Source: Palsa-295 sp963785585 (lineage in GTDB: Bacteria > Acidobacteriota > Terriglobia > Acidiferrales > UBA7541). Taken from it: a DNA stretch of 64,000 nucleotides. The notes under the pieces are model-generated. The model was not told where the DNA came from, did no database searches, and was given only the letters and a program-made list of their open reading frames with translations. The stretch lies in the NCBI GenBank assembly GCA_963785585.1, contig CAWAVW010000002.1, positions 1-64,000 of the forward strand. Reading direction: 5' to 3'. Numbering within the stretch: the first letter of the stretch is position 1; every line of letters starts with the position of its first letter. Shown here one piece after another: positions 42,133 to 51,744 of the stretch. The position numbers were made by a program, and so were the translations under genes.

Positions 42133-45100
42133 TTAGCGCTTCTGAATGGTGGCGATTCGATCGGCGACGTCGCGATAGTCAATGTTTACGGCATAGACGG
42201 TACGGAAAGTATCGAGCGCGGCGTTCGATTCGCCGGCGGCTTCGAGCGCCATGCCAAGGTCGTAGCGCAGAGCGAGGATGGACTCTTCCTCAAGCCCCGG
42301 AGTTTCGAGAGCCTTCTGGTACCAGTGCGAGGCAACTTTCGGCTCGCCCTTATCCATGAACGTAAGGCCGAGCATTGTGGAGCAATTCATGACGTAGGGG
42401 AACGGCTTGCCCTTCTGTATCGCTTTCGCCACTTTCTGGAATTCGCCGATGGCTTCGTCGAGCAATCCCATTTCGCGGTAGGCAATGCCGAGATTGTAGT
42501 GCGTCTCCAGATCCTCGTCCTCGTCGCTCATTTCGCCGAGTTCGGCGCGGAATTCCTGAAACACGTCGGCGAGCTGGTTGAGGCTTTCGACGCTGGGAGC
42601 CGCTTCGGCGCTCATCAGAACTTCCGGAGGAGTGGCGGATTTGCCGTTTGATGCCGCGGGAACTTTGCCGGCTGCGGCGGGCACGTTTGCCGCGCCGATC
42701 GGAGCCGGCGTGGCGGAAGCGAATACGTCCGCAAGAGCTTCGTGAGTTTTTTCTTGCGCTGGGGAAAGCGCTGCCGGTTCGGCGGCGGGCGCTTCAAGGT
42801 CTTCCAACTCGGCGACCAACTCGCTGATGAAGTCTTCGGTCGTCGCGGCACCGGCTTTTTGCGCGGGCGCAACTTCCGGAGTCAGGTCGATTTCGATCGT
42901 GCCATCGTCCGCAGCCGAAACTTCAGGACTTGACGCTTCGGCAGCGGGAACTTCCGCGGCGGTGTCCGGCTCGTCGAGCAAGCTGAAGATATCGGCAACA
43001 TCGGGGAGCGCGGAAGGCTCGTGGGCTGCGTCCACGGAGTCCACTTCAACCGCTTGTTGCGCTGGTTGATCGAATTCTGGCTCGACACGTTCTTCCAGCG
43101 GCGCGTCTTGCGCGGCCTGCGGCTCGCTCGCAAGTACGGGCGTGGGCTCGCTGGGAACCTCAAACGCAGGTTCGTCCAGAAACGCCGACTGCGGCATATT
43201 CTCTTCGATCTGGAATGGTTGGAATTTTGGCGCGGGCTCGGGTTCTTCGTCGAAATAAGGAGCCGCCCCGGGGGCCTGCGCCGGCGCGGACGATTCCTCG
43301 ATCACAATCGGCGGATCGATGGATTCGGCGGCTTCCGGTTCCACGATCGGGTCGAGTTCGATGTTTGCGGTTTCGGGGGCGGCGGCCTGCGCAGTTGCTT
43401 CGACGGAGCTCTCGGACGGTTCAACGTCGCGAGAAATCGCTTCCCACTCGTCGGAAAGATCGAGCTCGTCGGTGGCGCCGGATGCCGCTTCGACGGGAGC
43501 TGCGTCCTCGATCACGATTGTTGGGGACGCCTCCGCCGTATCGGCGTCCAGATCGACAAGCGGGACTTCGAATTCAAGGGACTGCGGTTCGCGCGCCGCA
43601 GCGACAGGCTTTGCTGGGACGGCTTCGATTTCGAACGGCGCAGGCTCCTGCGCGACCTCGACCGGAGCTTGCGCGACGTCGGCCGGAGCTTGCGCAAATT
43701 CGGCCGGGGTGGGCTCGGCCGCGACTTCGGGAATGACGGCCTCGGAAACGGCGGGAGTCTGCGCCCCGACGGGCATTGCGTTGATTGGCGCTGCCGGTTT
43801 CGCCGGGACAGCCGGCAGATCTTCCGGCGCGATTCCCGCCACTTTGGAATAGCGGCGGCTTAGCTCGCCAAAGCGATCGGCATTGGCATTGTCGTTGCGC
43901 TCGCGATGAATTTGTTCGAGTTGCGAGGAAAGTTCGGCCGTGCGGCGATCGTTCCCTGCGCCGAGGTAGAGATCGAGCAGCCGTTCGAGCGTCGGCGTAT
44001 GGCGAGGCGCCCGCTGCAGGACATTTTCCAGCAGATGCGTGGCCTTCTGCGTCAGACCGTAGCTGGAAAACAGGTCCACATCGGTGAGAGCCTGGGCGAT
44101 GTATTGTTGCGTTTCTTCATCGAGCGATTCTTCGGCAGAAATAGGAACTTCGGCTACGGGTTGTTCTTCGAAGCGTTCTTCCGGGCCCGGTGCGCCGGCC
44201 TCGACGATCTCTGCAGCGGGCATCGCGGAACCACCGGCACGCGCACGCAACTGAGTCAAGCGTTCGACCAGCCGCTCGTCGTTCTTATTCCGGTCAACCA
44301 ACTCGACCAGAAGCTCCTCCGCGCGCGCGAAATTTCCCTGCGCCGCATACACATCGGAGAGTTGGCCGAGCGCCGCGTTCAGATGAAACGGCTCGCTGGC
44401 GTGGCGGCAGAAATCGACCAGCATTTCGAGCGGCTGCGTCTGCGTGGGGAGCGCCGCGGCAGCGCTCGACAGCGTCTTGAGGTAATTTTCCTGCGCGCCG
44501 TGCTCGACCATGGGAGCGCGGAGTTCGCCCAGCAGCGGCAAAGCCTGTTCCGCCTGGTTCGATTCGATCAGCGTTTCGACGACCTGGTACAGCAACAAAT
44601 AATTTCCCGGCGCTGCCGACATCAGATGACGGGCGCGTTTCGCGGCCTGCGCGCTCTTTCCGGCGCGGAGTTCGAGATCGACCAGAAGATTGGTGACTTC
44701 GCCGCCGGTGTTGGCTTCCGGATGGCTTTCCAATGCCGCGATGGCAGCGTCGAGCTTGTTGGTCTGGCTGAGCGTCTTCGCTTTCAGCAGCAGAGCCGCG
44801 GAACTTGTGGGGTCCATCTCGAGAGAACGTTCGACGAGTTTCTCAGCTTCGTCCGCTTCTCCGCGTTCGAATAAACGCTGCGCGTAATTCAGGTAGGTGA
44901 CGGCGGCTTCTTTCTTCTGGCCCATCATGCCGTACAGCTCGGCCAGCCGCATCTGCACACGCTGATTTTCGGGTTCCACGTCCAGCAGACGGTGAAGCAC
45001 TTCCACGCCTTTCTGGGCGTGATTCGCTTTCAGATGAGCTTCAGCGATTTGCAGAAACAGGGGACGCGCTTCGCTGAGCACTCCCTGCTGCACATACAAG

Positions 45101-45402
45101 TCGGCGAGGCGTTCGAGTGGCGCGAGTTCATTCGGAGCGAGCTTGGCGATCTTCTTGTAGATCGCGATGGCTTTGCTGTTGAAGCCGTCGCCGAGGTACA
45201 CCTGCGCCAGGCGTTCGAAATATTCGATGGCGTGCGGCAAATCGCCCTGGCGAGCGAATAGGTCGCCCACGGTCATGAGGGTGGCCTGGTCCCGCGGGTC
45301 GGCACGCAGGATCAGCTGATATTCCGCAATCGCCTGGGGAACTTTCCCCTGATTGAGAAATTTCAGCGCGTTTTCGAGAGCTTTGCTCTTGTTGAATGCC
45401 AT
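42133..45402 (-). CDS. large TPR-repeat protein with acidic Pro/Ala/Glu-rich middle
   Basis: 1089 residues from ATG 45402 (MAFNKSKALENALKFLNQGK). The N-terminal about 530 residues are tandem TPR units (AIEYFERLAQVYLGDGFNSK, AEKLVERSLEMDPTSSAALL). The middle (about 545-930) is low complexity, rich in Ala, Pro and Glu. The C-terminal about 130 residues are TPR again (DEDEDLETHYNLGIAYREMG, ASHWYQKALETPGLEEESIL). No signal peptide. Similar FrzS/FimV-like scaffold proteins occur in motility and pilus systems, but nothing nearby supports that; the function is unknown. Confidence 0.8.
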   Translation of the reverse strand: MAFNKSKALENALKFLNQGKVPQAIAEYQLILRADPRDQATLMTVGDLFARQGDLPHAIEYFERLAQVYLGDGFNSKAIAIYKKIAKLAPNELAPLERLADLYVQQGVLSEARPLFLQIAEAHLKANHAQKGVEVLHRLLDVEPENQRVQMRLAELYGMMGQKKEAAVTYLNYAQRLFERGEADEAEKLVERSLEMDPTSSAALLLKAKTLSQTNKLDAAIAALESHPEANTGGEVTNLLVDLELRAGKSAQAAKRARHLMSAAPGNYLLLYQVVETLIESNQAEQALPLLGELRAPMVEHGAQENYLKTLSSAAAALPTQTQPLEMLVDFCRHASEPFHLNAALGQLSDVYAAQGNFARAEELLVELVDRNKNDERLVERLTQLRARAGGSAMPAAEIVEAGAPGPEERFEEQPVAEVPISAEESLDEETQQYIAQALTDVDLFSSYGLTQKATHLLENVLQRAPRHTPTLERLLDLYLGAGNDRRTAELSSQLEQIHRERNDNANADRFGELSRRYSKVAGIAPEDLPAVPAKPAAPINAMPVGAQTPAVSEAVIPEVAAEPTPAEFAQAPADVAQAPVEVAQEPAPFEIEAVPAKPVAAAREPQSLEFEVPLVDLDADTAEASPTIVIEDAAPVEAASGATDELDLSDEWEAISRDVEPSESSVEATAQAAAPETANIELDPIVEPEAAESIDPPIVIEESSAPAQAPGAAPYFDEEPEPAPKFQPFQIEENMPQSAFLDEPAFEVPSEPTPVLASEPQAAQDAPLEERVEPEFDQPAQQAVEVDSVDAAHEPSALPDVADIFSLLDEPDTAAEVPAAEASSPEVSAADDGTIEIDLTPEVAPAQKAGAATTEDFISELVAELEDLEAPAAEPAALSPAQEKTHEALADVFASATPAPIGAANVPAAAGKVPAASNGKSATPPEVLMSAEAAPSVESLNQLADVFQEFRAELGEMSDEDEDLETHYNLGIAYREMGLLDEAIGEFQKVAKAIQKGKPFPYVMNCSTMLGLTFMDKGEPKVASHWYQKALETPGLEEESILALRYDLGMALEAAGESNAALDTFRTVYAVNIDYRDVADRIATIQKR

Positions 45403-45624
45403 AAACGATTGACCGGCCGCCCGACCCCATGACGAAACGGGCAGTGCCCGAGCCCCCAATTCGGCTTAGGTACGAAGGTTAGCACGCGCGAAAAACAAGG
45501 GGCAACGCACGGAGAGGGACGTAGTGCCATAGGCGATAACAGTGGCTTTCACGCGACTTGATGGCCTTCGAGTGGGGACGAGACGGGTGGCCGGTTCGAC
45601 CGGGGGTGTCTGCGGGTGCGGACG

Positions 45625-46299
45625 CTAGCCGATCAGGGCGTCGCTTGCTGAGCCGAGAGGCAGGGTGTTTTGGGTGGCTCCTGCCGCCCAGCATCGGGCG
45701 TCTCGCACCGGAGCGTAAGAGAAGCGATGGAGGGGCGATGGACCATGGCGGCGGAGAGCCTCGAGATGGTCCGGAGTGCCGTAGCCTTTGTGCTTCGCCA
45801 AGCCGTATTGGGGATACATTTCGTCGAACTCGGTCATCCGGCGGTCTCGTTCGACCTTCGCGAGGATGGATGCGGCCGCGATGGAGACGGACCGTGCGTC
45901 TCCGTGGATCAGGGCCTTCTGTTCGATGGGCAAGTCGATCTCGATTGCATCGAGCAACAGGTAATCTGGCAGGGGAGAAAGCTGAGAGACGGCAGCCAAC
46001 ATGGCTTGGCGGCTGGCCTGATAGATGTTCCAGGCGTCGATCCGGGCGGCGTCGATTTCGGCCACGGCCCAGGCCAGGGAATGCTCGCAGATGCGAGCGG
46101 CCAACTCTTCACGGCGGTCGGCGGTGAGTTTTTTGGAGTCGTCGAGACCGACGATGCGCCGTCGGGGATTCAAGATGACCGCGGCCGCAACGACGGGACC
46201 GAAGAGCGATCCGCGCCCCGCTTCATCGAGGCCAGCGATGCGCATCCAGCCATTCTGACGCGCTTCCCGCTCGTATCGCGACGAACAAAGTCTTGCCAT
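45625..46299 (-). CDS. rnhB: ribonuclease HII
   Basis: Removes ribonucleotides from DNA. The catalytic acids are visible in AGLDEAGRGSLFGPVVAAAV (Asp-Glu), LLLDAIEIDLP and ASILAKVERDRRM. The protein has 224 residues; the first 18 may be an over-extension, as a start at MRIAGLDEAG (46245) would also fit. The C-terminal 30 residues after FSYAPV are not typical of the family. It closes the ffh-rpsP-rimM-trmD-rplS cluster, its usual position. Confidence 0.93.
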   Translation of the reverse strand: MARLCSSRYEREARQNGWMRIAGLDEAGRGSLFGPVVAAAVILNPRRRIVGLDDSKKLTADRREELAARICEHSLAWAVAEIDAARIDAWNIYQASRQAMLAAVSQLSPLPDYLLLDAIEIDLPIEQKALIHGDARSVSIAAASILAKVERDRRMTEFDEMYPQYGLAKHKGYGTPDHLEALRRHGPSPLHRFSYAPVRDARCWAAGATQNTLPLGSASDALIG

Positions 46300-46421
46300 C
46301 GACTGCGAAGTTTAGCACACGAGTCTGTGGAAGATTTGCGGCAAGGCCGGCCGATGGTTGAATTTCACGACACACGCTGAAAGTGTCGCATCGATCCGGA
46401 AGAATTCCCGAACTCAGAAAC

Positions 46422-46456
46422 GAAAAAGGCCCGCCCCCAAAATTCCGGAGCGGGCC
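46422..46456 (-). terminator. Rho-independent terminator after rplS
   Basis: On the minus strand: GGCCCGC, a 14-nt loop, GCGGGCC, then TTTTT. It separates rplS from rnhB, so rnhB must be transcribed by read-through or by its own promoter. Confidence 0.75.
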
Positions 46457-46477
46457 GATTTCCGAACTTAGCGGAAG

Positions 46478-46861
46478 TTATTCCTTGGCTGCAGCAACGG
46501 GCGCTTGATACTGCTCGACGCGCTTGATGCGCGCTGCCTTGCCTTTGCGCTTGCGCAGGTAATTCAGTTTGGCGCGGCGGACGCGGCCCTCGCGAACGAT
46601 TTGAATGGAGCTGATCATCGGCGAGTGAACGGGGAAAATGCGCTCAACGCCAATGCCGAAACTCACGCGACGCACGGTGAAGGACTCACCCAGCAATTCA
46701 CCGCGGCGGCTCATCACCACGCCCTCAAACGGCTGAATGCGCTCTTTATCGCCCTCGCCTTCTTTCAGGCGGACGTTGATGCGGACGGTGTCACCCGGGC
46801 GGAAGTTGGGGTGGTCCTTGCGAAGTTGGGACTGCTGCGCTTTGTAAACAATCGGATTCAT
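46478..46861 (-). CDS. rplS: 50S ribosomal protein L19
   Basis: Lies at the 30S-50S interface. From ATG 46861 (MNPIVYKAQQSQLRKDHPNF) the protein has 127 residues with the family signature RRVSFGIGVERIFPVHSP and the basic tail LNYLRKRKGKAARIKR. An upstream in-frame extension to 47041 is out of the family's range. The Ala/Val/Glu C-terminal end is slightly longer than usual. Confidence 0.97.
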   Translation of the reverse strand: MNPIVYKAQQSQLRKDHPNFRPGDTVRINVRLKEGEGDKERIQPFEGVVMSRRGELLGESFTVRRVSFGIGVERIFPVHSPMISSIQIVREGRVRRAKLNYLRKRKGKAARIKRVEQYQAPVAAAKE

Positions 46862-46971
46862 GACTCCATTTTCCAGGCAGACCCGCTCAGGTGGGGCATG
46901 CGCACGACAGACAATCTCTGATTCTAGCGAAAACACGCCTGTTTGACTAGCCGAAATTGGGACCGCCTGGC

Positions 46972-47748
46972 TCAGCGACTCGTTGTGAGAAGATCGGGCC
47001 GATTCCTGCGGGTCTTTTCGAGCGCGCGCTCGTGGCGCCATTTCCGGATTTCTTCATGGTTTCCGCCCAGCAGAACTTCGGGGACCTCCCAGCCGCGGAA
47101 AGTCGGCGGACGAGTGAAGTGGGGGTAATCGAGGATGCCGTGGGGTGCGCCGGCAGCCGCATTCGATGGATTTGGTCCAATCGATTCCGGGGATCCTGAA
47201 TCCGTGGCACTGAAGGATTCGTTGATAACGGAGTCTTCGTTGCCGAGCGCGCCGGGAATCAGCCGCGTAACGGAGTCGAGGATCAAAGCCGCAGCGAGTT
47301 CGCCGCCGGAAAGAACGAAGTCGCCGATCGAGATTTCGTCGGTGGCGAGGTGCTGGGCGACGCGTTCGTCCACGCCTTCGTAGCGGCCGCAGAGTAAGAC
47401 GATACGATCGAGTTGCGCGAACCGGCGCGCGGTGGACTGACGGAACAGTTTGCCTGCGGCCGAGAGCAACACGACGGCGGTTTTTGCGTTGGCATTTTCG
47501 ACGTCGGCATCCGGCTTCGCCAACGACAGCGATTCGACCGCTTCGAAAAGCGGCTCGGGTTTCATCACCATGCCTTCGCCGCCGCCGAACGGGCGATCAT
47601 CCACGGTGCGATGCCGATCGTGGGTGAAAACGCGCAAGTCGTGGACATGCGTTTCGATCAGCCGAGCTTCGCGCGCGCGCCGGACGATGCCGTAATCGAG
47701 CGGGCCTGCGAAAAACTCCGGAAAAATGGTGATCAGGTCGAAACGCAT
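46972..47748 (-). CDS. trmD: tRNA (guanine-N1-)-methyltransferase
   Basis: Methylates G37 of tRNAs with SAM. The 258 residues begin MRFDLITIFPEFFAGPLDYG and contain the knot region VLLCGRYEGVDERVAQHLA and DFVLSGGELAAALILDSVTR, both diagnostic. The C-terminal domain carries HFTRPPTFRGWEVPEVLLGGNH. It lies between rimM and rplS in the canonical order. Confidence 0.97.
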   Translation of the reverse strand: MRFDLITIFPEFFAGPLDYGIVRRAREARLIETHVHDLRVFTHDRHRTVDDRPFGGGEGMVMKPEPLFEAVESLSLAKPDADVENANAKTAVVLLSAAGKLFRQSTARRFAQLDRIVLLCGRYEGVDERVAQHLATDEISIGDFVLSGGELAAALILDSVTRLIPGALGNEDSVINESFSATDSGSPESIGPNPSNAAAGAPHGILDYPHFTRPPTFRGWEVPEVLLGGNHEEIRKWRHERALEKTRRNRPDLLTTSR

Positions 47749-47832
47749 TGAACGTAATCCTATCGCATGACTGGCCCCGCCGCAGCGGGTGTTCTGAATC
47801 GCGAACTTCGTGGTAACGGAGACCGGAAACGA

Positions 47833-48390
47833 TCAGGCGCGGTTTATGTCGAGCAAACCGTCGGGAAGGACGACTTCAATCCGCCGGGCCGCGGTGTCGA
47901 TGGAAACGCAAATGTCTTGTGCGAGAGGAATCAGGATTTCCCCACTGGAAGATTTCACCGCAAGAACGGGCGTTCCCGAGACTGCATCACCGTTGATCTG
48001 AACATCGGTGACGGTTCCGAGCGTGGCGCCATTTGTTTCCACAACGCTACATCCGACAAGATCGGAAATGTAATGGCTATCTTTCGAGAGGGGCGCGCGC
48101 GCGTCGAACGGAATTTGCACTTCCAAGCCGACCAGTTTTTTCGCGGCATCCATGTCACCGATGCCTTCCAGCTGAAAAATGGCTTGTCCGCCGTGACTGT
48201 GGGAGAGCCAGCACTTCTTCACGGCGAAGCGGCGCGGCGGCCGTTTCCCGTCCCAAAGTTCGACGGATTTCAGTTTCGTGAGTCGATCGGGAAAATCGGT
48301 GAGGATGTCGCAAGCGATTTCACCGCGAACGCCGTGCGCGCGAACGGCAAGCGCGACGGTGACGCCGGGAAGTTTTGTTGGGGCAGTCAT
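47833..48390 (-). CDS. rimM: ribosome maturation factor RimM
   Basis: Assists 30S head assembly. 185 residues: N-terminal RimM barrel (VTVALAVRAHGVRGEIACDI) and C-terminal PRC-like domain (SDLVGCSVVETNGATLGTVT, GEILIPLAQDICVSIDTAAR). It stands between the KH protein and trmD; all are co-oriented with short gaps. Confidence 0.94.
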   Translation of the reverse strand: MTAPTKLPGVTVALAVRAHGVRGEIACDILTDFPDRLTKLKSVELWDGKRPPRRFAVKKCWLSHSHGGQAIFQLEGIGDMDAAKKLVGLEVQIPFDARAPLSKDSHYISDLVGCSVVETNGATLGTVTDVQINGDAVSGTPVLAVKSSSGEILIPLAQDICVSIDTAARRIEVVLPDGLLDINRA

Positions 48391-48435
48391 GAAAACTTGA
48401 CGGGCGCGAGGCGCGGTCGGGTCCGGGCGGAAATC

Positions 48436-48666
48436 TTATTCCAAAATCTCAAGAGTGAAGCGCTTCTTCAGCTTCATGCCCGCGGCGCCGAGAAGCGTTC
48501 GAATCGATTTCGCGGTGCGGCCCTGACGGCCGATGACTTTGCCGAGATCGTCCGGAGCGACGCGGAGTTCGAGCACCGTTACCTGTTCGCCTTCGATCGC
48601 GTTTACCTGAACCTGTTCGGGATGATCAACAAGAGCTTTGGCGATATCCGTCACTAAATCCTTCAT
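48436..48666 (-). CDS. khpA: KhpA-type KH-domain RNA-binding protein
   Basis: A 76-residue single KH domain with the GXXG loop GRQG at about 46-49 (VIGRQGRTAKSIRTLL). GGAGG lies 5 nt before ATG 48666, which decides this start over an ATG four codons upstream. KhpA dimerises with KhpB/Jag (also in this window at 57.1 kb) and binds many RNAs. The position between rpsP and rimM is conserved across bacteria. Confidence 0.92.
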   Translation of the reverse strand: MKDLVTDIAKALVDHPEQVQVNAIEGEQVTVLELRVAPDDLGKVIGRQGRTAKSIRTLLGAAGMKLKKRFTLEILE

Positions 48667-48766
48667 GAAGGCCTCCACAGCCGGTCGAGTTCAGCAGCGT
48701 GAATTATTGATTCGCTGAGACTTGAACCCGAGTTCCAATAAATTGTCGCTGTAGAGTTGTGACGCG

Positions 48767-49006
48767 TCAGGCAGGTTTGCGGTTACGCAAGAAACTGCGG
48801 ACAGTGTCGCTGGGCTGAGCGCCCTTTCCAATCCAATAGTCCACGCGTTCACGGTTCAGATCGACGGCAGCGGGCGCCTTGAGCGGATCGTAGGTGCCCA
48901 CGATTTCCACAAAGCGGCCGTTGCGGGGGCGGGTCTTCTCAGTGACCACAACGCGGTAAAACGGGCGCTTTTTCTTGCCAATTCTTGCTAAACGAATCGT
49001 CAACAC
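48767..49006 (-). CDS. rpsP: 30S ribosomal protein S16
   Basis: 79 residues; the family hallmark is complete: MLTIRLARIGKKKRPFYRVV, then RNGRFVEIVGTYDPL and RVDYWIGKGAQPSDTVRSFL. It is the first ribosomal gene of the trmD block, downstream of the ffh and NUDIX genes. Confidence 0.97.
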   Translation of the reverse strand: MLTIRLARIGKKKRPFYRVVVTEKTRPRNGRFVEIVGTYDPLKAPAAVDLNRERVDYWIGKGAQPSDTVRSFLRNRKPA

Positions 49007-49119
49007 AGCGTAAATCCTCCTGATATCGAATCAGACGAGTATAACGAAACTGGCAGGTTTCACCAACGGCTATCTGAGCGCGATTCGGCCGAACTGCGCT
49101 GGCAATACCGGAAATCGGG

Positions 49120-49623
49120 CTATTTCGGCGGGCGCCAGGCCGGTTTTGAGAAGTATGGAGTGCCATCGAAATCGAAGGCGTAATCGACCATTTCGCGGGT
49201 GGCGACGGACATCTTCAGCGCTTTGGCCTCTTCGCGGGAGACGTAGCGCATTTTGGTGATTTCGACGCCGTCAGGTCGGGGTTCGCCGGCCACTTTGCGG
49301 ACTTCGAAGACGGTGGCTACGTAGGAGACAGTATCACCGTTGGCGTAATTCGAGCGGAAGTGCAGGCCGCCGAAGACGCCGATCAGTCGAGTCGGCTCGA
49401 CAAGCAGGCCGAGTTCTTCCCAGCATTCGCGGACTGCCGCGTCGGCGGGAGGTTCGTCTGGATCGACTGCGCCGCCGACGGTGATCCAGTAGCCGGTGTT
49501 GGCGTCTTCGACGAGGAGCAAGCGATGCTGGTCGTCGAAGAGCATCACGGTTGCCGACGGCAACATGATCAGGTCGTGCCCGACTTTTGCCCGGATGGCC
49601 TCGACGAAGGGTGACGACGGCAT
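49120..49623 (-). CDS. NUDIX hydrolase
   Basis: 167 residues with a perfect Nudix box (GAVDPDEPPADAAVRECWEE then LGLLV), so it hydrolyses a nucleoside-diphosphate-linked substrate. The flanking sequence does not reveal which one. It is inserted between ffh and rpsP, an unusual neighbour in an otherwise ribosomal or SRP cluster, with gaps of 113 bp and 100 bp. Confidence 0.9.
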   Translation of the reverse strand: MPSSPFVEAIRAKVGHDLIMLPSATVMLFDDQHRLLLVEDANTGYWITVGGAVDPDEPPADAAVRECWEELGLLVEPTRLIGVFGGLHFRSNYANGDTVSYVATVFEVRKVAGEPRPDGVEITKMRYVSREEAKALKMSVATREMVDYAFDFDGTPYFSKPAWRPPK

Positions 49624-49723
49624 AGCGAGGGATCTCCTGCGTGGTGAGATTTAACTAGGCCGGAAGAACACAGACGGTTTCCAATTACCGCTCGACAGCG
49701 TTTCTTTGTTTGCGGCAGCGGGT

Positions 49724-51073
49724 CTAGCTGGGGCCTTTCAGGCCGGCGAACTTGCCGAGGCCGCGCATCTTTGTTTTCGCGAAGGAACCGTACTGCTTCA
49801 TCATCTTGCGCATGTCGGCGTATTGCTTCAGCACCTGATTTACTTCCTGAACCGAAGTGCCGCTGCCGAGTGCGATGCGCTTGCGGCGCTTGCCGTCGAT
49901 CAGATTGGAGTTGGCACGCTCTTTCGCGGTCATGGAGTTGATCACGGCTTCGACCGAGGTGAGGCGCTTTTCATCGATTTCCGGATTCTTGGGGAGATTG
50001 GCGAACGGGCCAACCTTGGGAAGCATGCCCATCAGCGATTCGAGCGAGCCCATCTTGCGAATCTGGCGCAACTGGTCGCGGAAATCTTCGAGAGTGAAAT
50101 CGTCTTCGCGGAGTTTGCGTTCGAGTTCCTTGGCTTGCTTTAGATCGATGGTTTTTTCGGCGCGTTCGATCAGGCCAAGAACGTCGCCCATGCCGAGAAT
50201 GCGGGAGACGACGCGGTCGGGCAGGAACGGCTCAAGCGCGTCGTACTTTTCGCCAACGCCGACAAACTTTACAGGCGCGCCGGTGACTTTGCGGATCGAA
50301 AGAGCCGCGCCGCCGCGAGCGTCGCCGTCCATCTTTGTGAGGACAACGCCGGTGATGCCGAGGCGTTTGTGAAATTCTCCGGCGGAGCGCACGGCGTCCT
50401 GACCAATCATCGCGTCCGCAACGAAGAGGAGTTCGGAAGGGTTGAGTTCGCGCTTGAGCGAACTGAGTTCGTTCATCAGGTCGTCGTCGATGTGAAGGCG
50501 GCCGGCGGTGTCAACGAGGACGACGTCGCAGGCGGCGAGTTTGGCTTCGCGGAGGGCGCCTCGGACGATTTCGAGGGGTTTGTCGGTGCCCGTGCCGGGC
50601 CAGACGGGAGTGCCGGTGGCTTTGGCGACCTGGGCGAGCTGTTCGCGGGCCGCGGGGCGGTACACGTCGGTGGATACGACGAGGGGACGATGGCCGTGCT
50701 CGGCGAGCCACTTGCCCATTTTTCCAGTCGAGGTTGTTTTGCCGGAACCTTGGAGTCCTACGATCAGCCAGACAGACGGAGGCTTTGAGCCGAACTGCGG
50801 TTTCGATTCTTTGCCGAGGAGCTCGCCGAGTTCGTCGCGGACGATTTTGACCACCTGCTGATCGGGTGAGAGCTGCAGGAGGACTTCGGAGCCGACGGCT
50901 TTCGAGCGGACGTGGGCGATGAAGTCGTCAGCCACGCCGACGTTGACGTCACCGTCGAGAAGGGCTTCGCGAATTTCGGCGAGAGCGGCGTCGAGGTGCT
51001 CTTCGGTGAGCTTGCCCTGGCCGCGTAGAGTTTTGAAAGTACGCTGAAGCTTCTCTGTGAGCGTTTCAAACAT
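49724..51073 (-). CDS. ffh: signal recognition particle protein Ffh
   Basis: The 449-residue GTPase of the bacterial SRP delivers nascent membrane proteins to FtsY. The N domain (1-100) is followed by the G domain with GLQGSGKTT (106-114), the DTAGRLHIDDDLM switch and TKMDGDARGG. The methionine-rich M domain (about 300-449) ends in MRKMMKQYGSFAKTKMRG. Full length, no anomaly. It is transcribed away from the accessory island that starts just upstream. Confidence 0.97.
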   Translation of the reverse strand: MFETLTEKLQRTFKTLRGQGKLTEEHLDAALAEIREALLDGDVNVGVADDFIAHVRSKAVGSEVLLQLSPDQQVVKIVRDELGELLGKESKPQFGSKPPSVWLIVGLQGSGKTTSTGKMGKWLAEHGHRPLVVSTDVYRPAAREQLAQVAKATGTPVWPGTGTDKPLEIVRGALREAKLAACDVVLVDTAGRLHIDDDLMNELSSLKRELNPSELLFVADAMIGQDAVRSAGEFHKRLGITGVVLTKMDGDARGGAALSIRKVTGAPVKFVGVGEKYDALEPFLPDRVVSRILGMGDVLGLIERAEKTIDLKQAKELERKLREDDFTLEDFRDQLRQIRKMGSLESLMGMLPKVGPFANLPKNPEIDEKRLTSVEAVINSMTAKERANSNLIDGKRRKRIALGSGTSVQEVNQVLKQYADMRKMMKQYGSFAKTKMRGLGKFAGLKGPS

Positions 51074-51135
51074 GGGAGCGAACTTTCATTGTAGGGGAGG
51101 GGAGGGATGGGGTCAACGCGGGGGAAGTGGGTGGC

Positions 51136-51168
51136 TTTCTAATCGCAAAATAGTGTTGCGATTAGAAA
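51136..51168. repeat. perfect 13-bp inverted repeat
   Basis: TTTCTAATCGCAA, 7-nt loop AATAGTG, TTGCGATTAGAAA. No T-run follows on either strand, so it does not look like a classical terminator. It lies 63 bp upstream of ffh, at the edge of the accessory island; it may be an operator or a former element end. Confidence 0.7.
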
Positions 51169-51664
51169 TGGAATTGGCGTTTGTTTTGAGTGGTTTACGT
51201 TGAATTCTAATTCTGGAGACGGAATTTCTGCGGTAAATACGGATACGAATTGCGGGGAATACGGACAGAGCGGGCGACGTGATGGGACGCGTGTGGTCGT
51301 GGACGGCTTCCAAGAGTGAAACACAGAGGGCAGGGAGGAAAGGCGCACAGAGTTCACGGAGAAGCTCGCGAATTTGTGTCGATGAGAAATGAAGTAGGGT
51401 GATTGTTTTGAATGAGTTACGAAACCTTCGAATCGCGGAGTCTGCCGATTAGAAATTGGGGAGCTGAGACGCGAGGGAGCGATTCCCGTTTTGGGAACTG
51501 CCCTGCGATCGTGTTTTTGGACGACAAACATGCGTTTGCCTCGACTGGCGTGTATTTCACGCACAACTGATGATAACACATTCGTAACGTGGCGTACAGT
51601 GAAAAGTGGAGACGAGCATCGGTTTGTCGGACCGGCGGAGCCTGGGGATGCGTCGGAGCAGGCG

Positions 51665-51744
51665 GAAGGCACGCGGGAAACGCGCCGCGTAAGGGAACGC
51701 GCTGGCGCGCGATTGTATGTCACGGCTGAAGCCGTGACCCGCAA
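51665..51744 (+). repeat. 80-bp direct repeat, left copy
   Basis: Begins GAAGGCACGCGGGAAA and ends with hairpin TCACGGCT-GA-AGCCGTGA (51720-51737) plus CCCGCAA. The right copy at 53901-53980 has the same length and, counted by eye, about 7 mismatches without gaps. The two copies bracket the methyltransferase/endonuclease pair. Confidence 0.85.

Noticed and set aside
51139..51744. 201-codon minus-strand frame upstream of the methyltransferase
   Set aside because: Ser/Arg/Pro-rich, crosses both the 13-bp inverted repeat and the left 80-bp repeat; no ribosome-binding site or known motif.
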